Made by a program: the position numbers and the translations under genes. The notes beneath the pieces were generated by a model that had not been told where the DNA came from, did not search any database, and saw only the letters and a program-made list of their open reading frames with translations. Shown here one piece after another: positions 1-8,310 of a stretch of DNA of 33,634 bases (position 1 is its first letter; every line of letters begins with the position of its first letter). Source of the DNA: Oscillospiraceae bacterium (GTDB lineage: Bacteria > Bacillota > Clostridia > Oscillospirales > CAG-272); NCBI GenBank assembly GCA_015063905.1, contig SVTF01000020.1, positions 1-33,634 on the forward strand, in the 5' to 3' direction.

Positions 1-2
1 GC

Positions 3-854
3 GGCGGAAACGGCGGCGACAACGAAGACGACTATGAAGAGCCAAAGCCTAAGATCACGATAAAGCCGGTTACGTTGGATAAGCCGTATGACGGAAGACC
101 TCTTTATGCGGAAAACCGACTAAATGAGGATATGCTCGAGCTTAGCGAGCTTTTGGCACTCGGCTACACCTATGAGGTGGTTGTTGAGGGAAGCAGGACA
201 GAGCCCGGAACGGGAAAGAGCACGATCGTAAGCTTTATTCTCTATAATCCCGACGGTATTGACGTTACCGATCTCTACGAGATCGAAAAGCTGGAGGGTG
301 AGCTTAACGTATTTGTGGCGCAAAACAGATTGACAGCCACGGTGTACGCGCGTAAAAAGACTTATGACGGAACGCCTCTGTCATACAAGCCTAACCAATG
401 GTACGGTCTTACGGGGCTTGAGGAGGGATATACCTTTACGCTTGAAATAAGCGGCTCTATCACCGACGTTGGAATACTCGAGCTTGACGATATTGAATAC
501 GTCCTCAAGGTCTACGATCCCGAGGGCTATGACGTCAGCGTCAACTATTACGTTATATTCGATGGACAGCCCATGACTGTTTTACCCAAGAATATCACGC
601 TGATAAGTGCGTCGGAAAAGAGACCTTATGAGGAAGACATCGTGCTGACCAACAGCAACGTCAGCCTGTCTCAGGGTGAGCTGATAGACGGCCATAAGTT
701 TGATGCCGTGGCTATCGGATACATAGATGAGATCGGCACTGCCGAAAACATCATTAATAAGAATAAGGTTATGATAACTGACGCTAACGGCAAAGACGTC
801 ACGGATAACTACAAAATAACGTATGTACACGGAATTTTGGAAATAACCGAATAA
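3..854 (+). CDS. C-terminal part of a surface protein with MBG/YDG-type repeats (5' end outside window)
   Basis: The frame is open from the left edge, so the start lies upstream; 283 residues are visible. They begin with a Gly/Asp/Glu-rich linker (GGNGGDNEDDYEEPKPK). Three tandem beta-rich modules of roughly 85-90 residues follow. Each opens with a YDG-like strand (KPYDGRPL, KTYDGTPL, KRPYEEDI) and closes with a DVT-NY-type strand (IDVTDLYEI, DVSVNYYVI, DVTDNYKITYVHGILEIT). This pattern is typical of the Ig-like MBG/YDG repeats of secreted adhesin-like proteins of gut Firmicutes. No LPXTG signal or membrane anchor follows the last module, so any anchor or catalytic domain must be N-terminal. 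The gene ends 8 nt before a terminator hairpin. The domain class is fairly secure; binding target and function are unknown. Confidence 0.72.
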   Translation, partial: GGNGGDNEDDYEEPKPKITIKPVTLDKPYDGRPLYAENRLNEDMLELSELLALGYTYEVVVEGSRTEPGTGKSTIVSFILYNPDGIDVTDLYEIEKLEGELNVFVAQNRLTATVYARKKTYDGTPLSYKPNQWYGLTGLEEGYTFTLEISGSITDVGILELDDIEYVLKVYDPEGYDVSVNYYVIFDGQPMTVLPKNITLISASEKRPYEEDIVLTNSNVSLSQGELIDGHKFDAVAIGYIDEIGTAENIINKNKVMITDANGKDVTDNYKITYVHGILEITE

Positions 855-861
855 GCAAAAA

Positions 862-894
862 GCATCCCCCGAGTGATCGGGGGATGCCGTTTTA
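862..894. terminator. Bidirectional rho-independent terminator between convergent genes
   Basis: A 9-bp perfect stem GCATCCCCC / GGGGGATGC encloses an 8-nt loop. It has a T run on the plus side (CGTTTTA) and an A run upstream that becomes TTTTT on the minus strand. It lies between the MBG-repeat gene (+) and the FAD oxidoreductase gene (-), so it can serve both. Confidence 0.9.
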
Positions 895-902
895 TGTTGA
901 CC

Positions 903-3596
903 TTATTCGTATATTCTGACCTCGGTGATGTGCGCGCGCACGTCGTGGCGAGCCTTTGTTACCGTTATTCTGACCGCTTCTGCAAGTTGACTTTCAAATC
1001 GCGCTACCATTTGCTTATAGCAGTTGTCGGTGACGGTTGCAACGTTATGCCATTCGCCGTTTCGCAAAAGGGATATGCTTAGGTCTTGTGCCATTCCCAC
1101 AAACGCGGAGTTTCGCTTGTATGCGTAGTCGGGATAGGAAAGCTCTGCTTTTGTGGTGATTCTCACTTCGCTGATGTTTTCGGGTCGCGCGAGGGTGAGA
1201 GTGATGGATGCGGGAAGTCCTGCCGATCTGTTGCTCACCCAACCGTTAAGCTTGGTAAGCGAGGGGCGGTTTACGCCGTTTATGACGTTTTCGGCCGAGC
1301 AATCAGCGCGCATCTCGATATCGCTTGATATAAGAAGCTCTCTGGCATCGTCGGATATCTCAACTATTTCGTTTTCTCTCCTCTCAAAGCTCAAAAAGCT
1401 GCCCTTTGTCCATATGCGCTTGCGCCATAAAACGTCTTGCGTGGGCTCTATCGATACGGCTATGTTTTGCGATATGTCTTTTGTTTCAAAAGGAATATCC
1501 AAGTATCCCTCAAATTCCGGTTCAAGTGTAATTTTGCAGCTTTCGATAAGCTTTGCGCTGTCATTTATATCTTGTCTTTGGCTATATTTCCAAAGCTTTG
1601 CGACAAGTTCGACGCCATGACCTGATACGTTTTTAAGCTCCGCCTTGTAATAGTCGGCGCGGTCAACTCTTGATACACCGTAAGGACTTGTAAAGGTTTC
1701 TGTATTTATGGGAGCCCACACGTCCTTGGTGCCGTGGTGCTTTAAGAGATACACGTCATCGGCAATTGAATCCGCTGTGACAGTCGCGCTCCTTGCCAGA
1801 TCAAGCGAGTCCTCGTTGGTGACGTAGGGAATCGAGAGATCGTGGCGCAAAAGCAACTGCTGAAGCTCTTTTATGTGCGATTCATAGATGCCGCGTGGCG
1901 TAGTGCCGTATTTTTTGCAAAGGTATGCCGCCACGCCTGCGGCTTGACCCAGTGTCGCGAGCGTCGCTTCAACTCGAACTGTGCCAAGGCCTACGTGTGT
2001 GGCAGAGCAGCATCTGCCGCCAATGAACAAGTTGTCTATATTCTTGGAGTATATCATTCTGTAGGGAAGCGGGGTGCAGGGAATGACAGCGTCTGACAAA
2101 AACGCGCCTTCCGCGCCCGAATATATACCCTTGGGATGATGGACGTCGAGGTTCCATCCGCAATAGCTTATTGCATCGGGAAAGCGCTTGCCCTCGACGC
2201 AGTCGTTCTGATTGAATACGTAGTCGCCGATAAGCCTGCGGTTTTCTCTTTTTGACGTATGGAGCGCCATCTCGCAAAGCTCGTAATAGTCAACCTCCGC
2301 GGCAAGATGAGGAGCAAGCGGAGCCGAGTTTTTGAGCCAATGGAAATAGCCTATGCCAAGACGGATAAGCTCATCGCGGGCAAACTCGTCGTCCCAGAGA
2401 TCGTCAAAATCGTTGGAATTTTCCATCCACCATGCCGCGCAGTGAAGATCGGTGACTTTTCTGTGAAGCGCCTCGCCCTCGGGCAGCTTTATTGCCCAAT
2501 CGGGAGCCTGGAAGCTAACGGGGGAGTCTGTTTTTTCGGCTCTGAACGTTCTGACCCTGAAAAGCTTTTCGGAGGTGCCGCAAATGCAACCGCTCATAGT
2601 AAGGGTGTCTGGGACTTGGGGAGCGAAGGACTCGTCATGTTGCCATTTCGCCTCACGTCCGATACGGTATGCCGCGCCCGCGTAGTAACCCAGCCAACCG
2701 TCGCCCGTGCAATCGGCAAATCTATCTGCGAAAAAGGTTTTTTTGAAGAGCGTTTGCGCATTAACAGTGGTTGCGGAGATTATGTGAGAGCCAATACTGT
2801 TGGCATCTATACAGATCTCGTTTGTAAATACCGTGAGGTTAGGCTCGTTTGCGCAGAGGTATTCCATGGCGGCTTGGTTGGTAATGCCTCTCAGAACATT
2901 AAGATTTCGGATCTCATTCAAGATACCGCCCTCCCAGGTTCCTCTGTGGTGAGAGGAGGCGCCGTCCATGCTGACGCTACCTTCGTTGCTTGCGTTGCCG
3001 CCAATCGTGGGTCTGCCCGATATCAAAGCGGTCTTAAGGCCGCATCTTGCCGCCTCTATGGCGCAAGGCACGCCGGCGGGTCCCGCTCCAACCACAACAA
3101 AATCAAAGTGCAGCTCTTCAGTTTTATTTTCAATGCCTTTTATCTCGGCGCGCTGACGTAGCATGCGTTCGACCTCGGGGGAGGGGGTGAAGTCCATGTC
3201 GCTTGTAATTACGACGTCGGCAAATCTTGAAAACCAGCCCGTTTTATCAACAACGCTGAGCGTGTAGCTGCCCGCAGTCAGATGAAGGTCACCCGCTATC
3301 TCCCAATACCATTGGTGCGTGGGCATCTTTCCAAGAATATTGGGCAGCTCCTCACCGTTAACAGACAGTGCAAATCTTCCGGGGGCTTCGGGGTGCTTCC
3401 AGTTCTTTGTACGAACAAAAAAGCGATATGTTGCCTCTTCTTTTATGGAAAATGTGATCTTGGCATCGTCAACGGGGGTACCGGGCTTATCGGAGGCGAT
3501 AAGATAGGACTGTCCTACGCTTCTGACAAATTGACTTTCTTTTTTCCAGCCTCCCAGAGTGTCAAATTCTACGGCATCCAACCAAATCGTTTGCAT
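903..3596 (-). CDS. FAD-dependent oxidoreductase (FAD_oxidored family) with flanking beta-sandwich domains
   Basis: The product is 897 residues. Start ATG at 3596 is chosen because AAGGAGAAA lies 7 nt upstream; an in-frame TTG nine codons earlier has no such site. Residues about 1-135 look like a beta-sandwich ligand-binding module (YRFFVRTKNW, FALSVNGEE, GSYTLSVVDKTGWFSRFADVVIT). A Rossmann FAD motif follows (VVVGAGPAGVPCAIEAA, GAGPAG at 170-175), then IGGNASNEG and FADCTGDGWLGYYAG, typical of FAD_oxidored proteins found with glycan-degradation genes. The last ~130 residues resemble an F5/8-type C (discoidin) fold. There is no signal peptide, so it is probably cytoplasmic. It is divergent from a PocR-AraC regulator, which probably controls it. 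Likely role: oxidation of a sugar or related polyol; the substrate cannot be read from the sequence. Confidence 0.83.
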   Translation of the reverse strand: MQTIWLDAVEFDTLGGWKKESQFVRSVGQSYLIASDKPGTPVDDAKITFSIKEEATYRFFVRTKNWKHPEAPGRFALSVNGEELPNILGKMPTHQWYWEIAGDLHLTAGSYTLSVVDKTGWFSRFADVVITSDMDFTPSPEVERMLRQRAEIKGIENKTEELHFDFVVVGAGPAGVPCAIEAARCGLKTALISGRPTIGGNASNEGSVSMDGASSHHRGTWEGGILNEIRNLNVLRGITNQAAMEYLCANEPNLTVFTNEICIDANSIGSHIISATTVNAQTLFKKTFFADRFADCTGDGWLGYYAGAAYRIGREAKWQHDESFAPQVPDTLTMSGCICGTSEKLFRVRTFRAEKTDSPVSFQAPDWAIKLPEGEALHRKVTDLHCAAWWMENSNDFDDLWDDEFARDELIRLGIGYFHWLKNSAPLAPHLAAEVDYYELCEMALHTSKRENRRLIGDYVFNQNDCVEGKRFPDAISYCGWNLDVHHPKGIYSGAEGAFLSDAVIPCTPLPYRMIYSKNIDNLFIGGRCCSATHVGLGTVRVEATLATLGQAAGVAAYLCKKYGTTPRGIYESHIKELQQLLLRHDLSIPYVTNEDSLDLARSATVTADSIADDVYLLKHHGTKDVWAPINTETFTSPYGVSRVDRADYYKAELKNVSGHGVELVAKLWKYSQRQDINDSAKLIESCKITLEPEFEGYLDIPFETKDISQNIAVSIEPTQDVLWRKRIWTKGSFLSFERRENEIVEISDDARELLISSDIEMRADCSAENVINGVNRPSLTKLNGWVSNRSAGLPASITLTLARPENISEVRITTKAELSYPDYAYKRNSAFVGMAQDLSISLLRNGEWHNVATVTDNCYKQMVARFESQLAEAVRITVTKARHDVRAHITEVRIYE

Positions 3597-3614
3597 AATT
3601 GTTTCTCCTTGTGA

Positions 3615-3693
3615 TTTTAGCATTAAATTTAATAAATTTTAAAAAATGCCTTGATTTATTTCTATTATAGTGCTAAAATAAAAGAAAAACTTT
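3615..3693. promoter_or_regulatory. Overlapping divergent promoters and inverted repeat between FAD oxidoreductase and AraC regulator
   Basis: On the plus strand TTGATT (3651-3656), a 17-bp spacer and TAAAAT (3674-3679) form a plausible promoter for the regulator. On the minus strand a perfect TATAAT (complement of 3664-3669) points at the oxidoreductase gene, but the expected -35 position reads AAGTTT, far from consensus, as expected for an activator-dependent promoter. An 8-bp inverted repeat TTTTAGCA (3615-3622) / TGCTAAAA (3671-3678) spans the region and is a candidate operator. That the AraC protein binds here is inferred. Confidence 0.5.
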
Positions 3694-3732
3694 AAATTTG
3701 TGCTTTTAATTATTGATTTTGAACGGAGAACT

Positions 3733-4623
3733 ATGGAAAATAATCTTTTGGAACTGAAAAGGTATCTTGACCGACTCAGCGAGGACATGGGATGGTGCGT
3801 GATAATCTCCGATTATTACGGCGTTTTGCGCGAAAACGAAATAATTGGCGAATATTTGTCGAGCAGGCGCTGGCACACAAATCCATATTGCATGAAGGTA
3901 AAGGAAAACAGGCAGCTTTGGGACAGGTGCATTGATGAGCAAAATACAAGGCGTATCGATGCGCAAAACCGAAAAAAAGGAGGTTTTTTTGTTTGCTATT
4001 GCGGTGTTGCGGGCTATACCTTACCTGTGTTTTTGGGCAACGTTCACGCGTTCACGGTAGAGGTAACGGGCTTTTTTGCTTCGGGAATGCAACAAGCAGA
4101 GGAAAAAGTTGCGAGCATGACGGGCAGTCCGCAATCTGAAGTCGCGCTGCTCAGAAAAAAGCATCTTGAGCCTATTACGGATATACAGACCTCAAGGCTT
4201 GAATGCTACGTTGGAGTTATTGGGCAGATGCTTAATAATATCTTTGCGGAAGATCCGCTTTTGACATCGCGTTACGATGAAGAAAGCGCGCAGCGCAAAT
4301 ACGTTTTGGATGCTCTTGACTACATTGATAAGTATTATTGCGAGGAGCTGAGTATTAAGGACGTGGCGCGGCATTGTAACGTAAGCTCCTCGTATCTTCA
4401 GCATTTGTTCGTTGAATATACAAAAGAGGGAATTGCTACCGCGATAAGAAGAAAAAGAATGGAATATGCATGCGAGCTGCTTATATCCACGGGCGCAAGC
4501 GTACAAAGCATAGCCATGTCGTGCGGATTTTACGACACCAATTATTTTTCGGTGGCTTTCAAAAGGATTTACGGCACAACCCCTCTGAAATTCAGAAAAA
4601 ACAGAATAAACAGACTTGGATAA
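3733..4623 (+). CDS. PocR-type sensor / AraC-family transcriptional regulator
   Basis: The product is 296 residues. ATG at 3733 follows CGGAGAA; the upstream in-frame GTG lacks a site. Residues ~10-165 resemble the PocR ligand-binding domain, with spaced cysteines C53, C66, C89 and C91 (PYC, WDRC, VCYCGVAGYTLPVFLG). The usual hydrophobic GQ-type ending is replaced by FTVEVTGFFASG. Residues ~190-293 are an AraC/XylS double helix-turn-helix (LSIKDVARHCNVSSSYLQHLF; VQSIAMSCGFYDTNYFSVAFKRIYGTTPLKFRK). It is divergent from the FAD oxidoreductase gene and convergent with ppdK. Known PocR-AraC proteins activate small-molecule catabolic genes. It is likely an activator of the divergent gene; the inducer is unknown. 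Confidence 0.88.
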   Translation: MENNLLELKRYLDRLSEDMGWCVIISDYYGVLRENEIIGEYLSSRRWHTNPYCMKVKENRQLWDRCIDEQNTRRIDAQNRKKGGFFVCYCGVAGYTLPVFLGNVHAFTVEVTGFFASGMQQAEEKVASMTGSPQSEVALLRKKHLEPITDIQTSRLECYVGVIGQMLNNIFAEDPLLTSRYDEESAQRKYVLDALDYIDKYYCEELSIKDVARHCNVSSSYLQHLFVEYTKEGIATAIRRKRMEYACELLISTGASVQSIAMSCGFYDTNYFSVAFKRIYGTTPLKFRKNRINRLG

Positions 4624-4632
4624 TAATAAAAA

Positions 4633-4673
4633 AAGACCTTGCAGAAGATCTCTGCAAGGTCTTGTGTTTTTTT
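4633..4673. terminator. Bidirectional terminator between AraC regulator and ppdK
   Basis: A 13-bp perfect stem AAGACCTTGCAGA / TCTGCAAGGTCTT closes a 5-nt loop. TGTGTTTTTTT follows on the plus strand and a TTTTTTATTATTA tract on the minus strand. It ends both the regulator mRNA and the ppdK mRNA. Confidence 0.93.
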
Positions 4674-4674
4674 A

Positions 4675-7299
4675 TTACTTCTTAAGTGCTGCCTGAGCCG
4701 CTGCAAGACGTGCAATCGGTACTCTGAAGGGAGAGCAGGATACGTAGTCAAGGCCGATCTTGTGACAGAACTCAACGCTTGTGGGGTCACCGCCGTGCTC
4801 ACCGCAGATACCTACGTGGAGGTGCTCGTTTGCGGGTCTGCCAAGGGTAACTGCCATGTTCATAAGCTTACCAACACCGGTGGTGTCGAGCTTTGCGAAG
4901 GGATCGTTCTCAAAGATCTTAGCGTCGTAGTAAGCGCCGAGGAACTTACCTGCGTCGTCACGGGAGAAGCCGTAGGTCATCTGAGTAAGGTCGTTTGTAC
5001 CGAAGCAGAAGAAGTCTGCGTTCTTAGCGATCTCATCCGCGGTGAGACAAGCTCTGGGGATCTCGATCATGGTACCAACCTCGTACTTGAGCTCTACGCC
5101 TGCAGCCGCGATCTCAGCGTCAGCAGTTGCAACAACAACGCTCTTAACGTACTTAAGCTCCTTAACGTCGCCAACGAGAGGAATCATTATCTCGGGAACA
5201 ACGTTCCAGTCAGCGTGAGCCTTCTGGGTATTGATAGCAGCTCTGATAACTGCCTTGGTCTGCATAGCCGCGATCTCGGGGTAAGTTACCGCAAGACGGC
5301 ATCCACGGTGACCCATCATGGGGTTGAACTCGTGGAGAGAAGCTATGATAGCCTTGATGTCCTCAACGGTCTTGCCCTGAGCCTTTGCGAGGAGTGCGAT
5401 GTCTTCCTCAGTGGTGGGAACGAACTCGTGGAGAGGGGGATCAAGGAATCTGATACAAACGGGGTTGCCCTCGAGAGCCTCGTAGAGCTTCTCAAAGTCA
5501 GCCTGCTGATAGGGGAGGATCTTTGCAAGAGCAACTTCTCTCTCCTCAGCGGTGTCGGAGCAGATCATCTCACGGAATGCCGCGATTCTGTCTGCCTCAA
5601 AGAACATGTGCTCTGTACGGCAAAGACCGATACCCTCTGCGCCAAGCTCGCGAGCCTTCTTTGCATCTGTGGGAGTATCAGCATTGGTTCTTACCTTAAG
5701 GGTTCTGAACTCGTCTGCCCAGCCCATGATTGTTCCGAAGTTACCGGAGATCTCTGCGTCAACGGTGGGGATAAGGCCATCGTAGATGTTACCTGTCGTA
5801 CCGTCGATGGAGATGCAATCGCCTTCGTGGAAGGTCTTGCCTGCGAGAGTGAACTTCTTGTTCTCCTCATCCATAGCGATGTCGCCGCATCCGGAAACGC
5901 AGCACTTACCCATACCTCTTGCAACAACCGCTGCGTGAGAGGTCATACCGCCACGAACTGTAAGGATACCCTGAGCAGCCTTCATACCCGTGATGTCCTC
6001 GGGAGAGGTCTCAAGACGAACAAGAACTACCTTCTTGCCTGCGTTGTTCCAAACCTCAGCATCCTCAGCGGAGAATACTATCTGACCGCAAGCCGCACCG
6101 GGAGATGCGCCGAGACCGCGACCCATGGGCTTTGCAGCCTTAAGAGCCTTAGCGTCGAACTGAGGGTGGAGAAGAGTGTCAAGGTTACGAGGATCGATCA
6201 TAAGAACAGCCTCTTCCTTGGTCTTGTGACCCTCTGCTACGAGGTCAACTGCGATCTGGAGAGCTGCGGGAGCAGTTCTCTTACCGTTTCTGGTCTGGAG
6301 CATGTAGAGCTTTTCGTTTTCAATAGTGAACTCCATGTCCTGCATATCGTGGTAGTGGTTCTCAAGTATCTCGCAAACCTTTACGAACTGCTCGTAAGCT
6401 GCGGGGAACTTGTTAGCCATCTCCTGAATAGGCATAGGAGTACGTACACCTGCAACAACGTCCTCACCCTGTGCGTTGGTAAGGAACTCACCCATCATCT
6501 TCTTCTCGCCGGTAGCGGGATCGCGGGTGAATGCAACACCGGTACCACAGTTATCACCCATGTTACCGAATGCCATTGCCTGTACGTTTACAGCGGTACC
6601 CCAGCTGTAAGGAATGTCGTTATCGCGGCGGTAAACGTTAGCTCTGGGGTTATCCCAGCTTCTGAATACTGCCTTAACTGCGCCGATGAGCTGCTCCTTA
6701 GGATCGGAGGGGAAGTCAGTGCCGATCTTAGCCTTGTACTCAGCCTTGAACTGATTTGCAAGCTCCTTAAGATCTTCAGCGGTAAGCTCAACGTCAAGCT
6801 TAACGCCCTTTTCTTCCTTCATCTTATCGATGAGCTCCTCAAAGTACTTCTTACCGACTTCCATAACAACGTCGGAGTACATCTGAATAAATCTTCTGTA
6901 GCAGTCGTAAGCCCAACGGGGATTGCCGGACTTCTTAGCCATAACCTCAACAACGTCCTCATTAAGACCGAGGTTAAGAATGGTATCCATCATACCGGGC
7001 ATAGATGCACGCGCACCGGAACGAACAGAAACGAGAAGGGGATTCTCAAGATCGCCGAACTTCTTGCCGGTTACTGCTTCCATCTTAACGATGTATTCCA
7101 TGATCTCTGCCATGATTTCATCGTTGATCTGTCTGCCGTCCTCATAGTACTGAGTGCAAGCCTCTGTGGAAATGGTGAAGCCCTGGGGAACGGGAAGACC
7201 GATGTTGGTCATTTCTGCGAGGTTCGCGCCCTTACCGCCGAGGATCTCACGCATGTTTGCATTACCTTCTGTAAAGAGGTAACAATACTTCTTTGCCAT
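4675..7299 (-). CDS. ppdK: Pyruvate, phosphate dikinase
   Basis: The product is 874 residues, the normal full length for bacterial PPDK. It interconverts pyruvate + ATP + Pi and PEP + AMP + PPi in the cytoplasm. The N-terminal ATP-grasp region begins with KYCYLFTEG and GGKGANLAEM. The central swivelling domain carries the phospho-histidine motif RGGMTSHAAVVARG, with the His at residue 455. The C-terminal PEP-utilising TIM barrel contains GLCRTEHMFF, the GTNDLTQM motif and the catalytic Cys in HVGICGEHGGDP (residue 832). Start ATG at 7299 has GGAGGA 8 nt upstream. The codon-aligned antisense frame has no stops, so the gene uses no TTA, CTA or TCA codons; this bias implies very high expression. 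It is a single-gene unit with its own promoter and terminator. In PPi-using clostridia PPDK can replace pyruvate kinase. Confidence 0.98.
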   Translation of the reverse strand: MAKKYCYLFTEGNANMREILGGKGANLAEMTNIGLPVPQGFTISTEACTQYYEDGRQINDEIMAEIMEYIVKMEAVTGKKFGDLENPLLVSVRSGARASMPGMMDTILNLGLNEDVVEVMAKKSGNPRWAYDCYRRFIQMYSDVVMEVGKKYFEELIDKMKEEKGVKLDVELTAEDLKELANQFKAEYKAKIGTDFPSDPKEQLIGAVKAVFRSWDNPRANVYRRDNDIPYSWGTAVNVQAMAFGNMGDNCGTGVAFTRDPATGEKKMMGEFLTNAQGEDVVAGVRTPMPIQEMANKFPAAYEQFVKVCEILENHYHDMQDMEFTIENEKLYMLQTRNGKRTAPAALQIAVDLVAEGHKTKEEAVLMIDPRNLDTLLHPQFDAKALKAAKPMGRGLGASPGAACGQIVFSAEDAEVWNNAGKKVVLVRLETSPEDITGMKAAQGILTVRGGMTSHAAVVARGMGKCCVSGCGDIAMDEENKKFTLAGKTFHEGDCISIDGTTGNIYDGLIPTVDAEISGNFGTIMGWADEFRTLKVRTNADTPTDAKKARELGAEGIGLCRTEHMFFEADRIAAFREMICSDTAEEREVALAKILPYQQADFEKLYEALEGNPVCIRFLDPPLHEFVPTTEEDIALLAKAQGKTVEDIKAIIASLHEFNPMMGHRGCRLAVTYPEIAAMQTKAVIRAAINTQKAHADWNVVPEIMIPLVGDVKELKYVKSVVVATADAEIAAAGVELKYEVGTMIEIPRACLTADEIAKNADFFCFGTNDLTQMTYGFSRDDAGKFLGAYYDAKIFENDPFAKLDTTGVGKLMNMAVTLGRPANEHLHVGICGEHGGDPTSVEFCHKIGLDYVSCSPFRVPIARLAAAQAALKK

Positions 7300-7342
7300 T
7301 GGATTTGTCCTCCATATTAAAAATATTTTTTACAACTTTCGA

Positions 7343-7407
7343 GCCAAAAAATACATAGCAATAGATATGCGAGTTTACACCCGCACTTTGCCGTCCTTAT
7401 TTTTGGC
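7343..7407 (-). other. Structured 5' leader of ppdK
   Basis: In the predicted ppdK leader (minus strand) an outer 8-bp pair GCCAAAAA / TTTTTGGC (7343-7350 with 7400-7407) lies close to the inferred transcript start. It encloses a smaller hairpin GCGGGT / ACTCGC with a GTAA tetraloop (7369-7384). A stem near the 5' end could stabilise an abundant mRNA. It matches no riboswitch class known to me; the function is inferred only from position. Confidence 0.4.
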
Positions 7408-7414
7408 GGTATAT

Positions 7415-7423
7415 ATTATATCA
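7415..7423 (-). promoter_or_regulatory. Extended -10 promoter of ppdK
   Basis: The minus strand reads TGATATAAT, a perfect TATAAT with the extended TG motif, about 115 nt upstream of the ppdK start. The -35 position 17 bp away reads TTCCAT, which is poor, so the extended -10 probably compensates. Confidence 0.6.
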
Positions 7424-7517
7424 CATTTTTTTACACAATGGAAGAGCTTGTCCCAAAAAAGGAAACTGTATAATTGTAAATTTATTATGAACGACGGATT
7501 TTTTGCATAAAAAGCGT

Positions 7518-7546
7518 TTGACAAAGAGCGATAAACATAGTATAAT
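7518..7546 (+). promoter_or_regulatory. Consensus sigma-A promoter of pth-mfd
   Basis: TTGACA (7518-7523), a 17-bp spacer and TATAAT (7541-7546) are an exact match to consensus. Transcription would start near 7553, giving a leader of about 115 nt before pth. Confidence 0.92.
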
Positions 7547-7620
7547 TTACTAAAATGATAAATTGAGCCGGTTTTGCTTGGCGAGGGGACACCCCCGTCC
7601 TTTGCAAAAGTGGCTGTTTC

Positions 7621-7636
7621 GGCTTTTGTAAAAGCC
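7621..7636 (+). other. Small hairpin in pth leader
   Basis: GGCTTTT, a GT loop and AAAAGCC form a perfect 7-bp inverted repeat 32 nt before the pth start. It has no downstream T run, so it is not a terminator. The function is unknown. Confidence 0.4.
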
Positions 7637-7668
7637 AAAACCCAAATCACAACGATCGGAGAGGTAAT

Positions 7669-8310
7669 ATGTCCAACATTTTTGATATTTTCAAGAGGAT
7701 AGAAAAGGAGAACGAGCAACGCGCAAATCAGCCGATAACCCATATGATCGTGGGCCTTGGAAACCCAGGCGCAAAATATGAGAACACGCGACACAACGCG
7801 GGCTTTATGGCTATGGATCACATTGCCGCAAGGCTCGGGGTAACCGTTAATCGCGCCAAGTTCAAGGCGCTTGTTGGCGAGGCGACGGTGGGCGGCAAAA
7901 GAGTGCTGCTTATGAAGCCGCAAACGCTTATGAACGCATCGGGAATAGCGGTCAGCGAGGCGGCGGCGTTCTACAAGATACCTGTGGAGAACATCATCGT
8001 TATGTCGGACGACATAAATCTTGACGTTGGCAGAATGAGGGTCAGAAAGAGTGGCTCGGACGGCGGTCAGAAGGGCTTGCGTTCCATTATCAATATGATG
8101 GGAAGCGACGCTTTTCCGCGCATCCGCTTTGGTGTGGGCAAAAAGCCTCACCCCGATTACGACCTTGCCGATTGGGTGCTTGGCAACTTTTCCGAGGACG
8201 ACAAAAATAAGCTTTGCGCCCTCTTTGCGCCCGCGTATGACGGAATAGAAAAGATACTCGCGGGCGACGTTGACGGCGCTATGCAGATTTGCAACAAGGC
8301 ACAGATATGA
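7669..8310 (+). CDS. pth: Peptidyl-tRNA hydrolase
   Basis: The product is 213 residues. It releases tRNA from peptidyl-tRNA that drops off ribosomes. The family signature GLGNPGAKYENTRHNAGF is intact, with the catalytic His at residue 42. PQTLMNASGIAV and the SDDINLDVG and GSDGGQKGLRSI segments are also present. A ~22-residue N-terminal extension (MSNIFDIFKRIEKENEQRANQP) makes it longer than the ~190-residue norm. ATG at 7669 follows GGAGAGG at good spacing, so the extension seems real. The stop overlaps the mfd start (ATGA), giving translational coupling. The pth-mfd order is a conserved Firmicutes arrangement. Confidence 0.97.
   Translation: MSNIFDIFKRIEKENEQRANQPITHMIVGLGNPGAKYENTRHNAGFMAMDHIAARLGVTVNRAKFKALVGEATVGGKRVLLMKPQTLMNASGIAVSEAAAFYKIPVENIIVMSDDINLDVGRMRVRKSGSDGGQKGLRSIINMMGSDAFPRIRFGVGKKPHPDYDLADWVLGNFSEDDKNKLCALFAPAYDGIEKILAGDVDGAMQICNKAQI

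Noticed and set aside
2259-3161. 300-codon plus-strand frame inside the FAD oxidoreductase gene
   Set aside because: It overlaps the FAD-binding core on the other strand, lacks a ribosome binding site and shows no domain.
4639-7320. 893-codon open frame on the plus strand across ppdK
   Set aside because: It is codon-aligned antisense to a full-length, clearly recognised PPDK. The protein is Leu/Val/Cys-rich without any domain, as expected from reverse-reading biased codons.
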